This document shows, piece by piece, positions 1 to 9,476 of a stretch of 64,000 bases of DNA (position 1 is the first letter of the stretch; each line of letters opens with the position of its first letter). The notes under the pieces are model-generated. The model made no database searches and had not been told where the DNA came from. It saw nothing but the letters and a program-made list of their open reading frames with translations. Both the position numbers and the translations under genes were made by a program. The DNA is from Sphingomonas sp. CFBP 13720 (lineage in GTDB: Bacteria; Pseudomonadota; Alphaproteobacteria; Sphingomonadales; Sphingomonadaceae): the NCBI RefSeq assembly GCF_014842075.1, contig NZ_JACYVA010000006.1:62001-126000 (forward strand). The letters run 5' to 3'.

Positions 1-329
1 CAATCGAGGTGCAGCCGCATCGCTTCCTGACCCGCGACGGCGACGATGTGCGCATCGACCTGCCGGTCGGGCTGGCCGAGGCGGTACTCGGCGCGAAAGT
101 GCGCGTGCCGACGGTCGAGGGCCCGGTGATGCTGAGCGTGCCCGCAGGATCGACGTCGGGCAAGACGCTGCGGCTCAAAGGGCGCGGGTTTCACCGAAAG
201 GACGGTGCGCGCGGCGATCAACTGGTGACGTTGCTGGTCGACCTGCCCGCCGACGACGCCGCGCTGGCCGAATTCGTCGCGGGCTGGGAAGGGCGGACGA
301 TGGACCCGCGCGGGAAGTTCGGGGTTTGA
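1..329 (+). CDS. DnaJ-type co-chaperone, C-terminal fragment
   Basis: The 5' end lies outside the window; the readable frame runs from base 3 to the TGA at 327-329 and gives about 108 residues. The sequence matches the second substrate-binding beta-barrel of DnaJ/CbpA proteins: a segment of the type DLPVGLAEAVLGAKV, then a PTVEG stretch, then an SGKTLRLKGRGF motif and a final DLP-containing strand. In the family this part binds unfolded clients and hands them to Hsp70. No J domain or zinc finger can be seen because the front is missing, so it could be DnaJ itself or a CbpA/DjlA-like paralogue. The next gene starts 33 bp downstream on the same strand. Confidence 0.8.
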   Translation, partial: IEVQPHRFLTRDGDDVRIDLPVGLAEAVLGAKVRVPTVEGPVMLSVPAGSTSGKTLRLKGRGFHRKDGARGDQLVTLLVDLPADDAALAEFVAGWEGRTMDPRGKFGV

Positions 330-361
330 CCGGTTCCTGAACCGGCCGGAGCCGCGCGACC

Positions 362-1303
362 GTGAACCAGCCGTCCCCCGAAAGCCCCGAAGTCCGCCGC
401 CGCGAAGGTCGGCCGGCGCTGTCGCGGCTGCATCTGCCCGCGCGGACGATCGAGGTCGTCAAGCGCGTCGCGATCGGCACGTATAACGACGGGTTCACCC
501 ATGCGGGCAACCTTGCCTATCTATCGCTGCTGACGCTGTTCCCGTTCTTCATCGTCGCGGCGGCGATCGCGCGGGCGTTCGGGCGGGGGCAGGACAGCAT
601 CCATGCGGTGACGGCGTTCCTGCAGACCGTGCCGCCCGAAGTCGCCACCGTGTTGCAGCAACCGATTCTGGACGTGTTGCAGGCGCGGTCGGGGTCGCTG
701 CTATGGCTGGGTGCGCTGGTCGGGTTGTGGACGACGACCGGCTTCATCGAAACAGTGCGGTCGATCCTGCGACAGGCCTATGGCGTGCCGTTTTTCCGTC
801 CGTTCTGGGAATATCGATTGGGATCGATCGGCCTGATCGTCGGGTCGGTAGTACTGTTGATGCTGGCATTCAGTTTCCAGGTGGTGCTGGTCGGCGTCGA
901 ACAGCTGATCTATCGCGCGCTGCCGTTCCTGGCGCCCTATGCTGGCTATCTCTCGGTCGCGAAGATCGCGCCCGCACTGGCGCTGTTCGGCGCGCTGTAC
1001 ATCCTGTTCTATTCGCTGGCGCCGAAGAAATATCGCTATTCGAAATGTCCGAAATGGCCCGGCGCGGCGTTGACCGCCGGGGTGTGGATCGGCACGACGC
1101 AGCTCTTGCCGCTCGCGATCGACGCGTTGGGCGGGTATGATCGCACCTATGGCAGTCTGGCCGGCGTGATGATCGCGCTGTTCTTCTTCTTCATCGTCGG
1201 TCTTGGCGTCGTGATCGGTGGAGAGTTGAACGCGGCGCTGGCGGAAACCCCCGGCCCCGCGCTAGAGGGTTCGGTGAACGACGAAAAAGGGATAGTTGCG
1301 TGA
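362..1303 (+). CDS. YihY/virulence factor BrkB family membrane protein
   Basis: A 313-residue inner-membrane protein with about six hydrophobic helices, spread from residue 50 to 290, with the usual YihY sequence features: a GNLAYLSLLTLFPF segment near residue 48, a GLWTTTGFIE segment in the middle, and a C-terminal Y-G-S-L-x-G motif followed by a long hydrophobic stretch ending GGELNA. The family was once called ribonuclease BN by mistake; its real function is unclear. I chose the GTG at 362 because it directly precedes the hydrophilic N-terminal tail and leaves a 32-bp gap from the DnaJ-like gene. Its stop overlaps the fabI start by 4 bp (GTGA), so the two are likely translationally coupled. 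Confidence 0.85.
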   Translation: MNQPSPESPEVRRREGRPALSRLHLPARTIEVVKRVAIGTYNDGFTHAGNLAYLSLLTLFPFFIVAAAIARAFGRGQDSIHAVTAFLQTVPPEVATVLQQPILDVLQARSGSLLWLGALVGLWTTTGFIETVRSILRQAYGVPFFRPFWEYRLGSIGLIVGSVVLLMLAFSFQVVLVGVEQLIYRALPFLAPYAGYLSVAKIAPALALFGALYILFYSLAPKKYRYSKCPKWPGAALTAGVWIGTTQLLPLAIDALGGYDRTYGSLAGVMIALFFFFIVGLGVVIGGELNAALAETPGPALEGSVNDEKGIVA

Positions 1304-2103
1304 GCGGACTGATGCAGGGCAAGCGTGGGGTTATCATGGGCCTCGCCAATGATCGATCGCTGGCATGGGGCATCGCCAAGCAACTGGCCGCGCAGGGGGC
1401 CGAACTGGCCTTCACCTATCAGGGCGAGGCGCTGGAACGGCGGGTCCGTCCGCTGGCGGCGGAACTCGGCGCGGATTTCCTGATCGAATGCGACGTTGCC
1501 GACATGGGCGCGCTGGATACCGCGTTCGATACGGTCGCGGCGCGGTGGCCGACGATCGACTTCGTCGTCCATGCGATCGGATTTTCGGACAAGAACGAGC
1601 TGCGCGGACATTATTACGATACCAGCCTCGACAATTTTCTGATGACGATGAACATCAGCGTCTATTCGTTCACCGCGGTGGCGAAGCGGGCGCGGGCGTT
1701 GATGCCGAACGGCGGCAGCCTGTTGACGCTGACCTATTACGGGTCGGAAAAGGTCGTGCCGCATTACAACGTGATGGGCGTGGCGAAGGCCGCGCTGGAC
1801 ATGTCGGTCAAGTATCTGGCGATGGACATGGGGCCGGAAAACATCCGGGTGAACGCCATTTCGGCTGGGCCGATCAAGACGCTGGCCGCCAGCGGCATCG
1901 GCGATTTCCGCTATATCCTGAAATGGAACGAGCTGAACTCGCCGCTGCGCCGCAACGTCACGATCGACGATGTCGGCGGCGCGGGATTGTACCTGCTGTC
2001 CGATCTGGCGAGCGGCGTCACCGGCGAGATCCATCATGTCGATGCGGGCTACAACGTCATCGGCATGAAGGCCGAGGACGCACCCGACATCGCGCTGGCC
2101 TGA
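1300..2103 (+). CDS. fabI: Enoyl-[acyl-carrier-protein] reductase (NADH) FabI
   Basis: FabI reduces trans-2-enoyl-ACP with NADH in the last step of each fatty acid elongation cycle, in the cytosol. The 267-residue product has the family hallmarks: an N-terminal cofactor loop of the type GVIMGLANDRSLAWGIA, a VHAIGFSDKNEL segment, and the catalytic Tyr-(x9)-Tyr-(x6)-Lys arrangement seen in YYGSEKVVPHYNVMGVAK, followed by NAISAGPIKTLAASGI. Length fits FabI. The start is the GTG that overlaps the preceding stop; an ATG five codons in (1312) is possible. FabI is the usual triclosan target; nothing unusual is seen in the active-site region. Confidence 0.96.
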   Translation: MSGLMQGKRGVIMGLANDRSLAWGIAKQLAAQGAELAFTYQGEALERRVRPLAAELGADFLIECDVADMGALDTAFDTVAARWPTIDFVVHAIGFSDKNELRGHYYDTSLDNFLMTMNISVYSFTAVAKRARALMPNGGSLLTLTYYGSEKVVPHYNVMGVAKAALDMSVKYLAMDMGPENIRVNAISAGPIKTLAASGIGDFRYILKWNELNSPLRRNVTIDDVGGAGLYLLSDLASGVTGEIHHVDAGYNVIGMKAEDAPDIALA

Positions 2104-2108
2104 ACCCG

Positions 2109-2624
2109 ATGAGCATCATCCGTTCAGCGACCGCCGCCGATGCCCCGGCGGTCGATGCGGTGCTGCGCGCGTGTTTTCCGCGTGATGCGGAGGCGCAGCT
2201 GGTCCAGCGGCTGGCGATCGACGGCGATCTGGTGCTGGTGCTGGTCGCCGAGGATGCAGGCGCGGTGGTCGGGATGATCGCCGCCAGCCGCATGCACGTC
2301 ACGGCGGACACGCGCGAAGTGCGCGGCGTCGCCATCGCGCCGCTGGCGGTGATGCGCGAGGCGCGCGGGGACGGCGTAGGCGAGGCGCTGCTGGCCGCCG
2401 CCATCGCGCATCTGCGCAGTGCGGGCGTCGAACTGGGCTTCGTGCTGGGCGATCCCGGCTATTATGGCCGGTTCGGGTTCGATGCGGCGACGGCGCGCGG
2501 GTTCGACAGTCCCTATGCCGGCGACCATCTGATGGGCATCCGGCTGAACGACGGCCCGTGCGTCCATGCGCCCGGCGTGGCGACGCACGCGCCCGCCTTT
2601 GCGGCATTGGGGGAGGGCGCATGA
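2109..2624 (+). CDS. GNAT family N-acetyltransferase
   Basis: A 171-residue single-domain acetyltransferase. It begins [15 protein letters not shown], as many GNAT proteins do, has the acetyl-CoA binding region around residues 75-100 (an LAV-x(8)-GVGEALL type pyrophosphate loop), and a YYGRFGF motif near residue 118 typical of the YhbS-like subgroup. The substrate cannot be told from sequence. It follows fabI by 5 bp and its stop overlaps the aroC start (ATGA), so fabI, this gene and aroC are probably one transcription unit. The ATG at 2109 is chosen because the reading frame further upstream lies inside fabI. Confidence 0.85.
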   Translation: MSIIRSATAADAPAVDAVLRACFPRDAEAQLVQRLAIDGDLVLVLVAEDAGAVVGMIAASRMHVTADTREVRGVAIAPLAVMREARGDGVGEALLAAAIAHLRSAGVELGFVLGDPGYYGRFGFDAATARGFDSPYAGDHLMGIRLNDGPCVHAPGVATHAPAFAALGEGA

Positions 2625-3688
2625 GCCACAACAGTTTCGGTCATCTGTTCCGTTTCACGACATGGGGCGAAAGCCATGGCCCGGCGCTGGGCGCGGTGGT
2701 CGACGGGTGTCCGCCTGGACTGACACTGAGCGAAGCGGATATCCAGCCATTCCTCGACGCACGACGGCCGGGGACGAGCCGGTTCACCACGCAGCGGCGT
2801 GAGCCGGACGCGGTGCGTATCCTGTCGGGCGTGTTCGACGGGCGGACCACGGGCACGCCGATCAGCCTGATGATCGAGAATGTCGATCAGCGGTCGAAGG
2901 ACTATTCGGACGTGGCCAAGGCGTATCGTCCCGGTCATGCCGATTACGCCTACGACGCCAAATACGGCTTCCGCGACTATCGCGGCGGCGGGCGATCGTC
3001 GGCGCGTGAGACGGCGGCGCGGGTCGCGGCGGGTGGGGTGGCGCGACTGGTCATTCCCGAAGTGACGATCACCGCATGGGTCGAATCGATCGGCGGCGAT
3101 GCGATCGATCCGGCGCGGTTCGATGCGGCGGAGATCGGTCGCAACCCGTTCTTCTGTCCCGACCCGGCGGCGGCGGCACGGTGGGAAGCGCTGGTCGATG
3201 GTGCGCGCAAGGCGGGGTCTTCGCTGGGCGCGGTCGTCGCCTGCCGTGCGGAGGGCGTTCCGGCGGGCTGGGGTGCGCCGCTCTATGCCAAGCTGGACGC
3301 CGAGCTGGCGAGCGCCGCCATGTCGATCAACGCGGTCAAGGGCGTCGAGATCGGCGATGGCTTCGCGGCGGCCGCACTGTCGGGCGAGGCGAATGCCGAT
3401 CCGATGCGGCCGGGCGAAGGCGGACCGCAATTCATGGCGAACCATGCGGGCGGGATCGCGGGCGGCATTTCGACCGGACAGCCTGTGACGCTACGCGTTG
3501 CCTTCAAACCGACCAGTTCGATCCTGACGCCCGTCGACACGATCGGTCCCGATGGACAGGCGACGACGATCGCGACGAAGGGGCGCCACGACCCGTGCGT
3601 CGGTATCCGCGGGGTGCCGGTGGTCGAGGCGATGGTCGCACTGGTGCTGGCCGACCAGAAATTGCGTCATCGCGGGCAGATCGGATAA
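2621..3688 (+). CDS. aroC: Chorismate synthase
   Basis: Chorismate synthase converts 5-enolpyruvylshikimate-3-phosphate to chorismate, the last common step of aromatic amino acid biosynthesis, with reduced FMN as cofactor. The 355-residue product matches AroC end to end: [20 protein letters not shown] at the start (signature 1, with the catalytic His of GESHG), the [10 protein letters not shown] phosphate-binding signature near residue 123, an FMANHAGGI segment, and a GRHDPCVG motif near the C-terminus. The ATG at 2621 overlaps the upstream stop by 4 bp. This is a single-copy housekeeping gene in most bacteria. Confidence 0.97.
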   Translation: MSHNSFGHLFRFTTWGESHGPALGAVVDGCPPGLTLSEADIQPFLDARRPGTSRFTTQRREPDAVRILSGVFDGRTTGTPISLMIENVDQRSKDYSDVAKAYRPGHADYAYDAKYGFRDYRGGGRSSARETAARVAAGGVARLVIPEVTITAWVESIGGDAIDPARFDAAEIGRNPFFCPDPAAAARWEALVDGARKAGSSLGAVVACRAEGVPAGWGAPLYAKLDAELASAAMSINAVKGVEIGDGFAAAALSGEANADPMRPGEGGPQFMANHAGGIAGGISTGQPVTLRVAFKPTSSILTPVDTIGPDGQATTIATKGRHDPCVGIRGVPVVEAMVALVLADQKLRHRGQIG

Positions 3689-3814
3689 AGTTACCGCTGA
3701 TCGGTCACGGTCTGCCGTGAAAATGAGTGAAACACAGGATAAGACGAGTAGGGGTTTCGGACCCTTTCGGCGTTTCGAGGCTTGTGTCTCCTGCTTGATG
3801 CAAGGAGAATTTCG

Positions 3815-4165
3815 ATGCGCAAGACTATTTTCACGAGCCTGTTGATCCTTGGCGGAGCGACCGCCGCCGTTGCACAGGTGCCGACGACCCAGGGCCAGAC
3901 CCCGCCGACCACCACGCAGGGAACGGTCGATCCGTCGCGGCCGACCCAGCCGCTGCCATCGACGACCGGCCCGACGAACCCCGTGCCGTCGGACCCGAGC
4001 CGTCCGAGCGAATCGACGGCGCCGACCGACGACACGACGACGTCGACGACCACCACAACGACGGACGATACGACGCCGCCGACCACCACTGGTGATGCGC
4101 CGACGACCACGACCGGGAATCCGTCCGGCACGACCACGCCGGGTACGACCGGCACGCCGCGCTGA
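3815..4165 (+). CDS. Small secreted Thr/Pro-rich protein of unknown function
   Basis: A 116-residue predicted exported protein. The first 20 residues form a clear Sec signal peptide (MRK, a hydrophobic core, then AVAQ with likely cleavage after AVA). The rest is low-complexity, dominated by Thr, Pro, Ser and Gly with runs of four to six Thr, and no folded domain is visible. A good ribosome binding site (AAGGAG at 3802-3807) sits 7 bp before this ATG, which decides the start over upstream alternatives. It is monocistronic, convergent with purA, and followed by a strong hairpin terminator. Function is unknown; such tails are often envelope-associated linkers. Confidence 0.7.
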   Translation: MRKTIFTSLLILGGATAAVAQVPTTQGQTPPTTTQGTVDPSRPTQPLPSTTGPTNPVPSDPSRPSESTAPTDDTTTSTTTTTTDDTTPPTTTGDAPTTTTGNPSGTTTPGTTGTPR

Positions 4166-4189
4166 TCGATTGATAGCCGGCATGAAAAG

Positions 4190-4217
4190 GGCCCGCCCGG
4201 AGCGATCCGGGCGGGCC
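4190..4217. terminator. Rho-independent, probably bidirectional terminator
   Basis: An 11-bp perfect GC-rich inverted repeat (GGCCCGCCCGG at 4190-4200 and its complement at 4207-4217) with a 6-nt loop. It is followed by TTTCTT on the plus strand and preceded by AAAA, giving CTTTT on the minus strand. It sits 24 bp after the Thr/Pro-rich protein gene, between it and the convergent purA, and could serve both. Confidence 0.85.
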
Positions 4218-4340
4218 TTTCTTATGCGTCGATCTCGTCATGCCAGCGCCGGGTGGCGTCGTTCGTGGCTGTCGGTGCGCTCCGCCGCGGGCGACCCTAG
4301 CCTGCGCTGGAGCGACGTCAGTTCTGATCGGCCGATTCGA

Positions 4341-5630
<1,290 letters not shown>

Positions 5631-5801
5631 GTCACCTATTCCCTATGCCTGCGCGTATCGCCGACGCACTAGGCCGGTCGCGCGCGCGCGTCCACACCGG
5701 CATGGGATGGATTGCAGGATTGTGACGACGGGACCGGCTCGACTTCGCGTAAACGGGCGCGCACAACGGGGGCCAACGATCGCGATCAGGAGAGCGCACC
5801 C

Positions 5802-6803
5802 ATGAAACTCGCCAGCCTCAAGCAGGGCCGCGACGGCCGTCTGGTCGTCGTGTCGACCGATCTGGCATGGTATGCCGATGCCGGTTCGATCGTGCCGACG
5901 TTGCAGGCGGCGCTGGACGATTGGGACCGGGTGGAAGGCGACCTGCGCAACCTTGCCACCGATCTGGACCATGACGTCATTCCCAAGGAACGGTTCCACG
6001 AACGCGACGCCGCTGCGCCGTTGCCGCGTGCGTATCAATGGGCGGACGGATCGGCCTATGTGAACCATGTCGCGCTGGTGCGGCAGTCGCGCGGGGCGGA
6101 GATGCCCGACAGCTTCTGGCACGATCCGTTGATGTATCAGGGCGGGTCGGACGGGTTCCTGGGGCCGCGCGATCCGATCCCGGCGGGCGATCCGGCATGG
6201 GGATGCGATTTCGAAGGCGAGGTGGTCGTCGTGACCGGCGATGTGGCGGCAGGCGCGGACCGTGCGGAGGCGCTGGCGGCGGTGCGGCTGGTCGGGTTGA
6301 CCAACGACGTTTCGCTGCGTGGGCTGATCCCCGGCGAACTGGCCAAGGGATTCGGTTTCTTCCAGTCCAAGCCGGCATCGGCATTCTCGCCGGTGTTCGT
6401 GACGCCCGACGCGCTGGGCGAATGGTGGAGCGACGGCAAGCTGCACCGGCGGCTGTGCGTCGACCTGAACGGCCAGCCGTTCGGGCGGGCGCAGGCGGGC
6501 GTGGACATGACGTTCGACTTCGGCACGCTGATCGCCCACGCCGCGAAGACGCGGGCATTGGGCGCGGGGACGATCATCGGATCGGGCACCGTGTCGAACC
6601 GCGACGCGGACGGTGGTCCCGGCACGCCGGTGGGCGAGGGCGGCGTCGGCTATTCCTGCCTTGCCGAAGTGCGTACGATCGAAACGATCCGGGGCGGGGC
6701 GGCGGTCACCCCGTTTCTGAAAGCCGGCGATACCGTGCGGATCTGGGCGGAGGACGATCGGCATCATCCGATCTTCGGGACGATCGAACAGTCGGTAATA
6801 TAA
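5802..6803 (+). CDS. Fumarylacetoacetate hydrolase family protein
   Basis: A 333-residue member of the FAH superfamily, whose members cleave or hydrate C-C bonds in 2-oxo or 1,3-diketo acids in aromatic compound breakdown. The C-terminal catalytic fold is recognisable: a DFEGEVVVV metal-ligand segment near residue 137 (Asp and Glu ligands), a GLTNDVSLR motif, and a late GSGTVSNRD segment followed by GDTVRIW. An AGGAGA ribosome binding site at 5788-5793 supports this ATG. No other aromatic catabolism genes adjoin it, so the substrate is not deducible; it could be a true fumarylacetoacetase or an acylpyruvase-like enzyme. Confidence 0.85.
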   Translation: MKLASLKQGRDGRLVVVSTDLAWYADAGSIVPTLQAALDDWDRVEGDLRNLATDLDHDVIPKERFHERDAAAPLPRAYQWADGSAYVNHVALVRQSRGAEMPDSFWHDPLMYQGGSDGFLGPRDPIPAGDPAWGCDFEGEVVVVTGDVAAGADRAEALAAVRLVGLTNDVSLRGLIPGELAKGFGFFQSKPASAFSPVFVTPDALGEWWSDGKLHRRLCVDLNGQPFGRAQAGVDMTFDFGTLIAHAAKTRALGAGTIIGSGTVSNRDADGGPGTPVGEGGVGYSCLAEVRTIETIRGGAAVTPFLKAGDTVRIWAEDDRHHPIFGTIEQSVI

Positions 6804-6910
6804 GGACCGGGCGGTCGGTCGGAGCGCCAAAGGTCACGAAAGTCACACTCGTGCGCAGTTTCGCGCGGCGTCGTTCATGCTTCGCGATGCGCGTCCGGGC
6901 CGCCTTCTTC

Positions 6911-6945
6911 CAGCCGTCATTTCCGCCTGCGCGGGAAGACGGCTG
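6911..6945. repeat. 35-nt hairpin repeat
   Basis: An outer 8-bp perfect stem (CAGCCGTC at 6911-6918 with GACGGCTG at 6938-6945) encloses an imperfect inner stem (TTCCGC with GCGGGAA). The core resembles the CGTCATTCCCGC-type hairpins that are scattered between genes in many proteobacteria; that family link is from memory and unconfirmed. Confidence 0.55.
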
Positions 6946-6996
6946 CGGGCGGATAACGGCTGCAGTCGGTGCTAGCGCGCGATGATATCAGGTGGC

Positions 6997-7080
6997 GAAA
7001 TAGCGTATCGAAGGACTGCCACGGTTGCTGCGATCCGCGCCTTCGACTGCGCTCGGTCGCTACTGAGCACGAACGGGCGA
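6997..7080. repeat. 84-bp dispersed intergenic repeat, copy A
   Basis: Closely similar to 8661-8743 on the same strand. Shared blocks are GAAATA-CGTATCGAAGGA at the 5' end and GCGCCTTCGACT, GTCGCTACT and GAACGGGC at the 3' end; the middle differs. The two copies bracket the Hsp70 gene. The layout, with complementary arms around a variable centre, fits a REP-like element. Confidence 0.65.
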
Positions 7081-7175
7081 CCCTAAACGCATCATGCTAT
7101 GAGCCCGGCGATGCGAAAGAACGTGCGCCACCATGCCGGGCCGGGTGCGTGTAGGAAAGCGGGAACCACGTCCCG

Positions 7176-8456
7176 TCAGGCCAGCCACGCCGCCATGTCG
7201 TCCTGCTGCCCGATCAGTGCGAGGCCGTGCGCGACCGACGTCAGTTCGTTGCCGGATGCCAGCCGCGTCTCGCCGAAGCGTGCGGCGAACGCATTGCGGA
7301 TCGCCGGGGTGAGCGAGGTGCCGCCGGTCAGGAACACGCGGTCGATCGCGTGCGCGTCGATCGCGGCGACTTCCAGCGCGCGGTCGACCGTGGCCATGAT
7401 GCGCGCTAGGTCGTCGGCGATCCAGTGTTCGAACTGGGCGCGGGTCACGGGTGCCTCGATCGCGATCCCGCCGCCTTCGAAGCGGAATATCGTGTCGTCC
7501 TGTACGGACAGCGCCCGCTTCACCTGTCCGACGGCGTCGTAGAGCGGATAGCCCTGTTCGCCCTCGATCACGGCGATCATCCGTTCGATCGCGTCGGGAT
7601 CGGTCGCGGCGCGGCGCAGCTTGTCCAGTTCGGCCATGGTCTTGCGGTTGCGCATCAGCGCAAGGCGTGACCAGTCGGAGAAATCGGTGAAGTGGCCGGC
7701 GGGAATCTCCAGCACCTTGTCGAACGATCGATAGGTGCCGCCCTTGCCCAGCAGCGGCAGGACCAGCCGGTCGAGGATACGGCGATCGAACTGGTCGCCC
7801 GCGATGCCGATGCCGGCATGGCCCAACGGGCGTGCGCGCCGGTCCGCGCCGGGCGATTCGAGCCGGACGACCGAGAAATCGCTGGTGCCGCCGCCGAAAT
7901 CGGCGACGAGGATCGTGGCGGCGTGATCGAGCGCGGCGGCATGGCTGAACGCCGCGCCGAGCGGTTCGTAGACATAGGCGATCTGTGCACCCAACCCGGC
8001 GAACATCGCGTCATAGCGGGTGCGGGCCAGCGCCTCGTCGGGGCGATGGCCGGCATAGGTCACCGGTCGGCCCACGACGATCCGTTCGGCATCATCGAGC
8101 GCACCATGCGACCGCGCACGCATCCGTTCGAGGAAGCGCGCGCCCAGATCCTCGAACCGGTAGCGTTTGGTGAAGATGGGCGCAGTGTCGAAACTGGGGC
8201 TGGCCGCGACCGATTTGAACGACTGGAGGAAGCGGCATCCTTCGGGATAATGGAGATATTCGTCGATCGCCCATGGCCCCGCCTCGACCGCGATGCCGCC
8301 GGGCACCTCGTCCTGCCAGAAGCACAGCGCCGAGCGGAAGACGGCGTCCGTTCCCGAAGGCGCGTCGAGCGGAACCAGCGTCGCGCCGTCGCCGTCGGCG
8401 CGGGCAAGGACCGAGTTGGTCGTGCCGAAATCGAGACCGAGGATGGACATGCGCAC
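7176..8456 (-). CDS. YegD-like Hsp70 family protein
   Basis: A 426-residue protein with the actin/Hsp70 ATPase fold and no substrate-binding domain, as in YegD. Visible signatures are the phosphate-1 loop LGLDFGTTNSVLA at residues 6-18, a phosphate-2 loop VADFGGGTSDFSVV near residue 193, a YEPLGAAFSHA segment, and an adenosine motif of the form VFLTGGTSL near residue 375. The family is assumed to be chaperone-like, but clients are unknown. The likely start is the first of two close ATGs (residue 1 or 3). It stands alone between two copies of a dispersed repeat. Confidence 0.88.
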   Translation of the reverse strand: MRMSILGLDFGTTNSVLARADGDGATLVPLDAPSGTDAVFRSALCFWQDEVPGGIAVEAGPWAIDEYLHYPEGCRFLQSFKSVAASPSFDTAPIFTKRYRFEDLGARFLERMRARSHGALDDAERIVVGRPVTYAGHRPDEALARTRYDAMFAGLGAQIAYVYEPLGAAFSHAAALDHAATILVADFGGGTSDFSVVRLESPGADRRARPLGHAGIGIAGDQFDRRILDRLVLPLLGKGGTYRSFDKVLEIPAGHFTDFSDWSRLALMRNRKTMAELDKLRRAATDPDAIERMIAVIEGEQGYPLYDAVGQVKRALSVQDDTIFRFEGGGIAIEAPVTRAQFEHWIADDLARIMATVDRALEVAAIDAHAIDRVFLTGGTSLTPAIRNAFAARFGETRLASGNELTSVAHGLALIGQQDDMAAWLA

Positions 8457-8660
8457 GTGCTCCGGGGCGGGCGGCCGGCTTAGCCGGGATCGCGCGGGTG
8501 TGCCACCATGTGTTGGTGCACGCGATAGCGCGAAGAAGGAGGTTCTCGCGGAGGCTCGGGGGGTTGTGTCCGGTGGAGCGGTCGGGTCCGGGTTGTTCGT
8601 AATCCAGAGACTAAAGAATCAGAGGCGTGACGTTCTATCTTGAGTGCCATTGGACCTGTC

Positions 8661-8743
8661 GAAATAACGTATCGAAGGAGCCGGAGCAGTGCTTCGATAC
8701 GCGCCTTCGACTTTGCTCAGTCGCTACTCTGCATGAACGGGCA
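8661..8743. repeat. Dispersed intergenic repeat, copy B
   Basis: Second copy of the element at 6997-7080, in the same orientation. Here the arms CGTATCGAAG (8668-8677) and CTTCGATACG are a perfect 10-bp inverted repeat, which copy A has partly lost. The 3' half repeats GCGCCTTCGACT and GTCGCTACT of copy A. Confidence 0.65.
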
Positions 8744-8868
8744 TACTGGGAATCCTCATGCTCTGGACAGCCTGCGCCAGTGGTGCGGCAAGTCTTTTAA
8801 CTTCACTCGACAAGAAGGGGGCAGGCGATTAACTGGATCATGACAATCGTCGCCGCCGCAACGTCTTT

Positions 8869-8898
8869 GCGCCTCCGCGCCTTCGCGTAGAAAACCTT
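8869..8898. repeat. 30-nt repeat motif, copy 1
   Basis: Reads GCGCCTCCGCGCCTTCGCGT then AGAAAACCTT. It aligns with 16929-16958 with few differences and lies 19 bp from the 3' end of the hypothetical gene at 8917. It resembles a GCGCCTTCGCGTGAAAA-type motif I believe is scattered in many unrelated genomes. Confidence 0.5.
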
Positions 8899-8916
8899 CG
8901 TCAATTCATGCGTCGA

Positions 8917-9378
8917 TCATGCCAGCGTGCGGCGGACCGTTTCGTAGCAGTCGTCGATATGCGCATTGCCGACCAGCTTCATCGCACCGAAACTGATCCC
9001 CGCCGCCGCCACCTGTCCGGCGAAAGGGACGTAGCGGAGGAGGGATTTGGTGGCGTATCGTGCGCCTATACGCCGGATCAGCATCGTGACGATGCGGCGC
9101 GTGACCGAACGGCCGATGACGCCGTTGCCGAGATTGGCAGCGATCAGCAGGACTTGTTTGCCGCGCGCGGGTTCGAGCGCGGCGACCTGTGCCGCGTCCA
9201 GTCCGAACCGATGGTTGATGTCCGGCAGCAGTTTGGTGAGGATATTGGCATCGACGATCAGATCGGCACCCGGAATCGGCACCGCCGCTGCCCCGGCGGA
9301 AACGAGCGAGCGTTTGGTGACGAGGCGGCGCGCTTCGTCGCGGACGCGGTCGAGTTCGGCAAGGGTGGTGATCTGCAT
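8917..9378 (-). CDS. Conserved hypothetical protein with hydrophobic Gly/Ala-rich core
   Basis: A 153-residue protein that I do not recognise with certainty. It starts with an Arg/Glu-rich helix and continues with a hydrophobic segment of the type SAGAAAVPIPGADLIVDANI at residues 32-51, a second one around residue 85, and a third containing YVPFAGQVAAAGISFGAMKL. The pattern recalls the membrane-associated DUF697 region found at the C-termini of some GTPases, but that link is weak. The start at 9378 is preferred over a longer reading to 9462, because the extra 28 residues look like shadow sequence and would run into the promoter of the peptidase gene. Confidence 0.55.
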   Translation of the reverse strand: MQITTLAELDRVRDEARRLVTKRSLVSAGAAAVPIPGADLIVDANILTKLLPDINHRFGLDAAQVAALEPARGKQVLLIAANLGNGVIGRSVTRRIVTMLIRRIGARYATKSLLRYVPFAGQVAAAGISFGAMKLVGNAHIDDCYETVRRTLA

Positions 9379-9476
9379 GTTGCCCCGTGATCGTTTCGTT
9401 CGCGCACCAACGCGCAACTTGCCAAGCGGCTCCCGATGGCTAGGCTCCGCACCATTCGACATTGAGAGAGTATTTC

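Larger units (their letters stand above)
6804..7175. other. Intergenic region with repeat elements
   Basis: This 372-bp gap between the FAH-family gene and the convergent Hsp70 gene has no credible reading frame. It holds a stable hairpin (6911-6945) and one copy of a longer dispersed repeat (6997-7080), each listed separately. I see no clear terminator with a T-run. Confidence 0.6.
8457..8916. other. Intergenic region with repeat elements
   Basis: This 460-bp gap has no convincing gene. It should contain the Hsp70 promoter near 8460-8560, carries repeat copy B (8661-8743), and ends with a 30-nt motif (8869-8898) that recurs at 16929-16958. Nothing else was recognised. Confidence 0.55.

Noticed and set aside
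330-345. CCGGTTC-CT-GAACCGG palindrome after the DnaJ-like gene
   Set aside because: Two-base loop and no T-run; probably chance in a 32-bp gap of a possible operon.
3750-3775. GGGT-TTCGG-ACCC hairpin with a following T-run after aroC
   Set aside because: The stem is only four to five pairs; too weak to list as a terminator.
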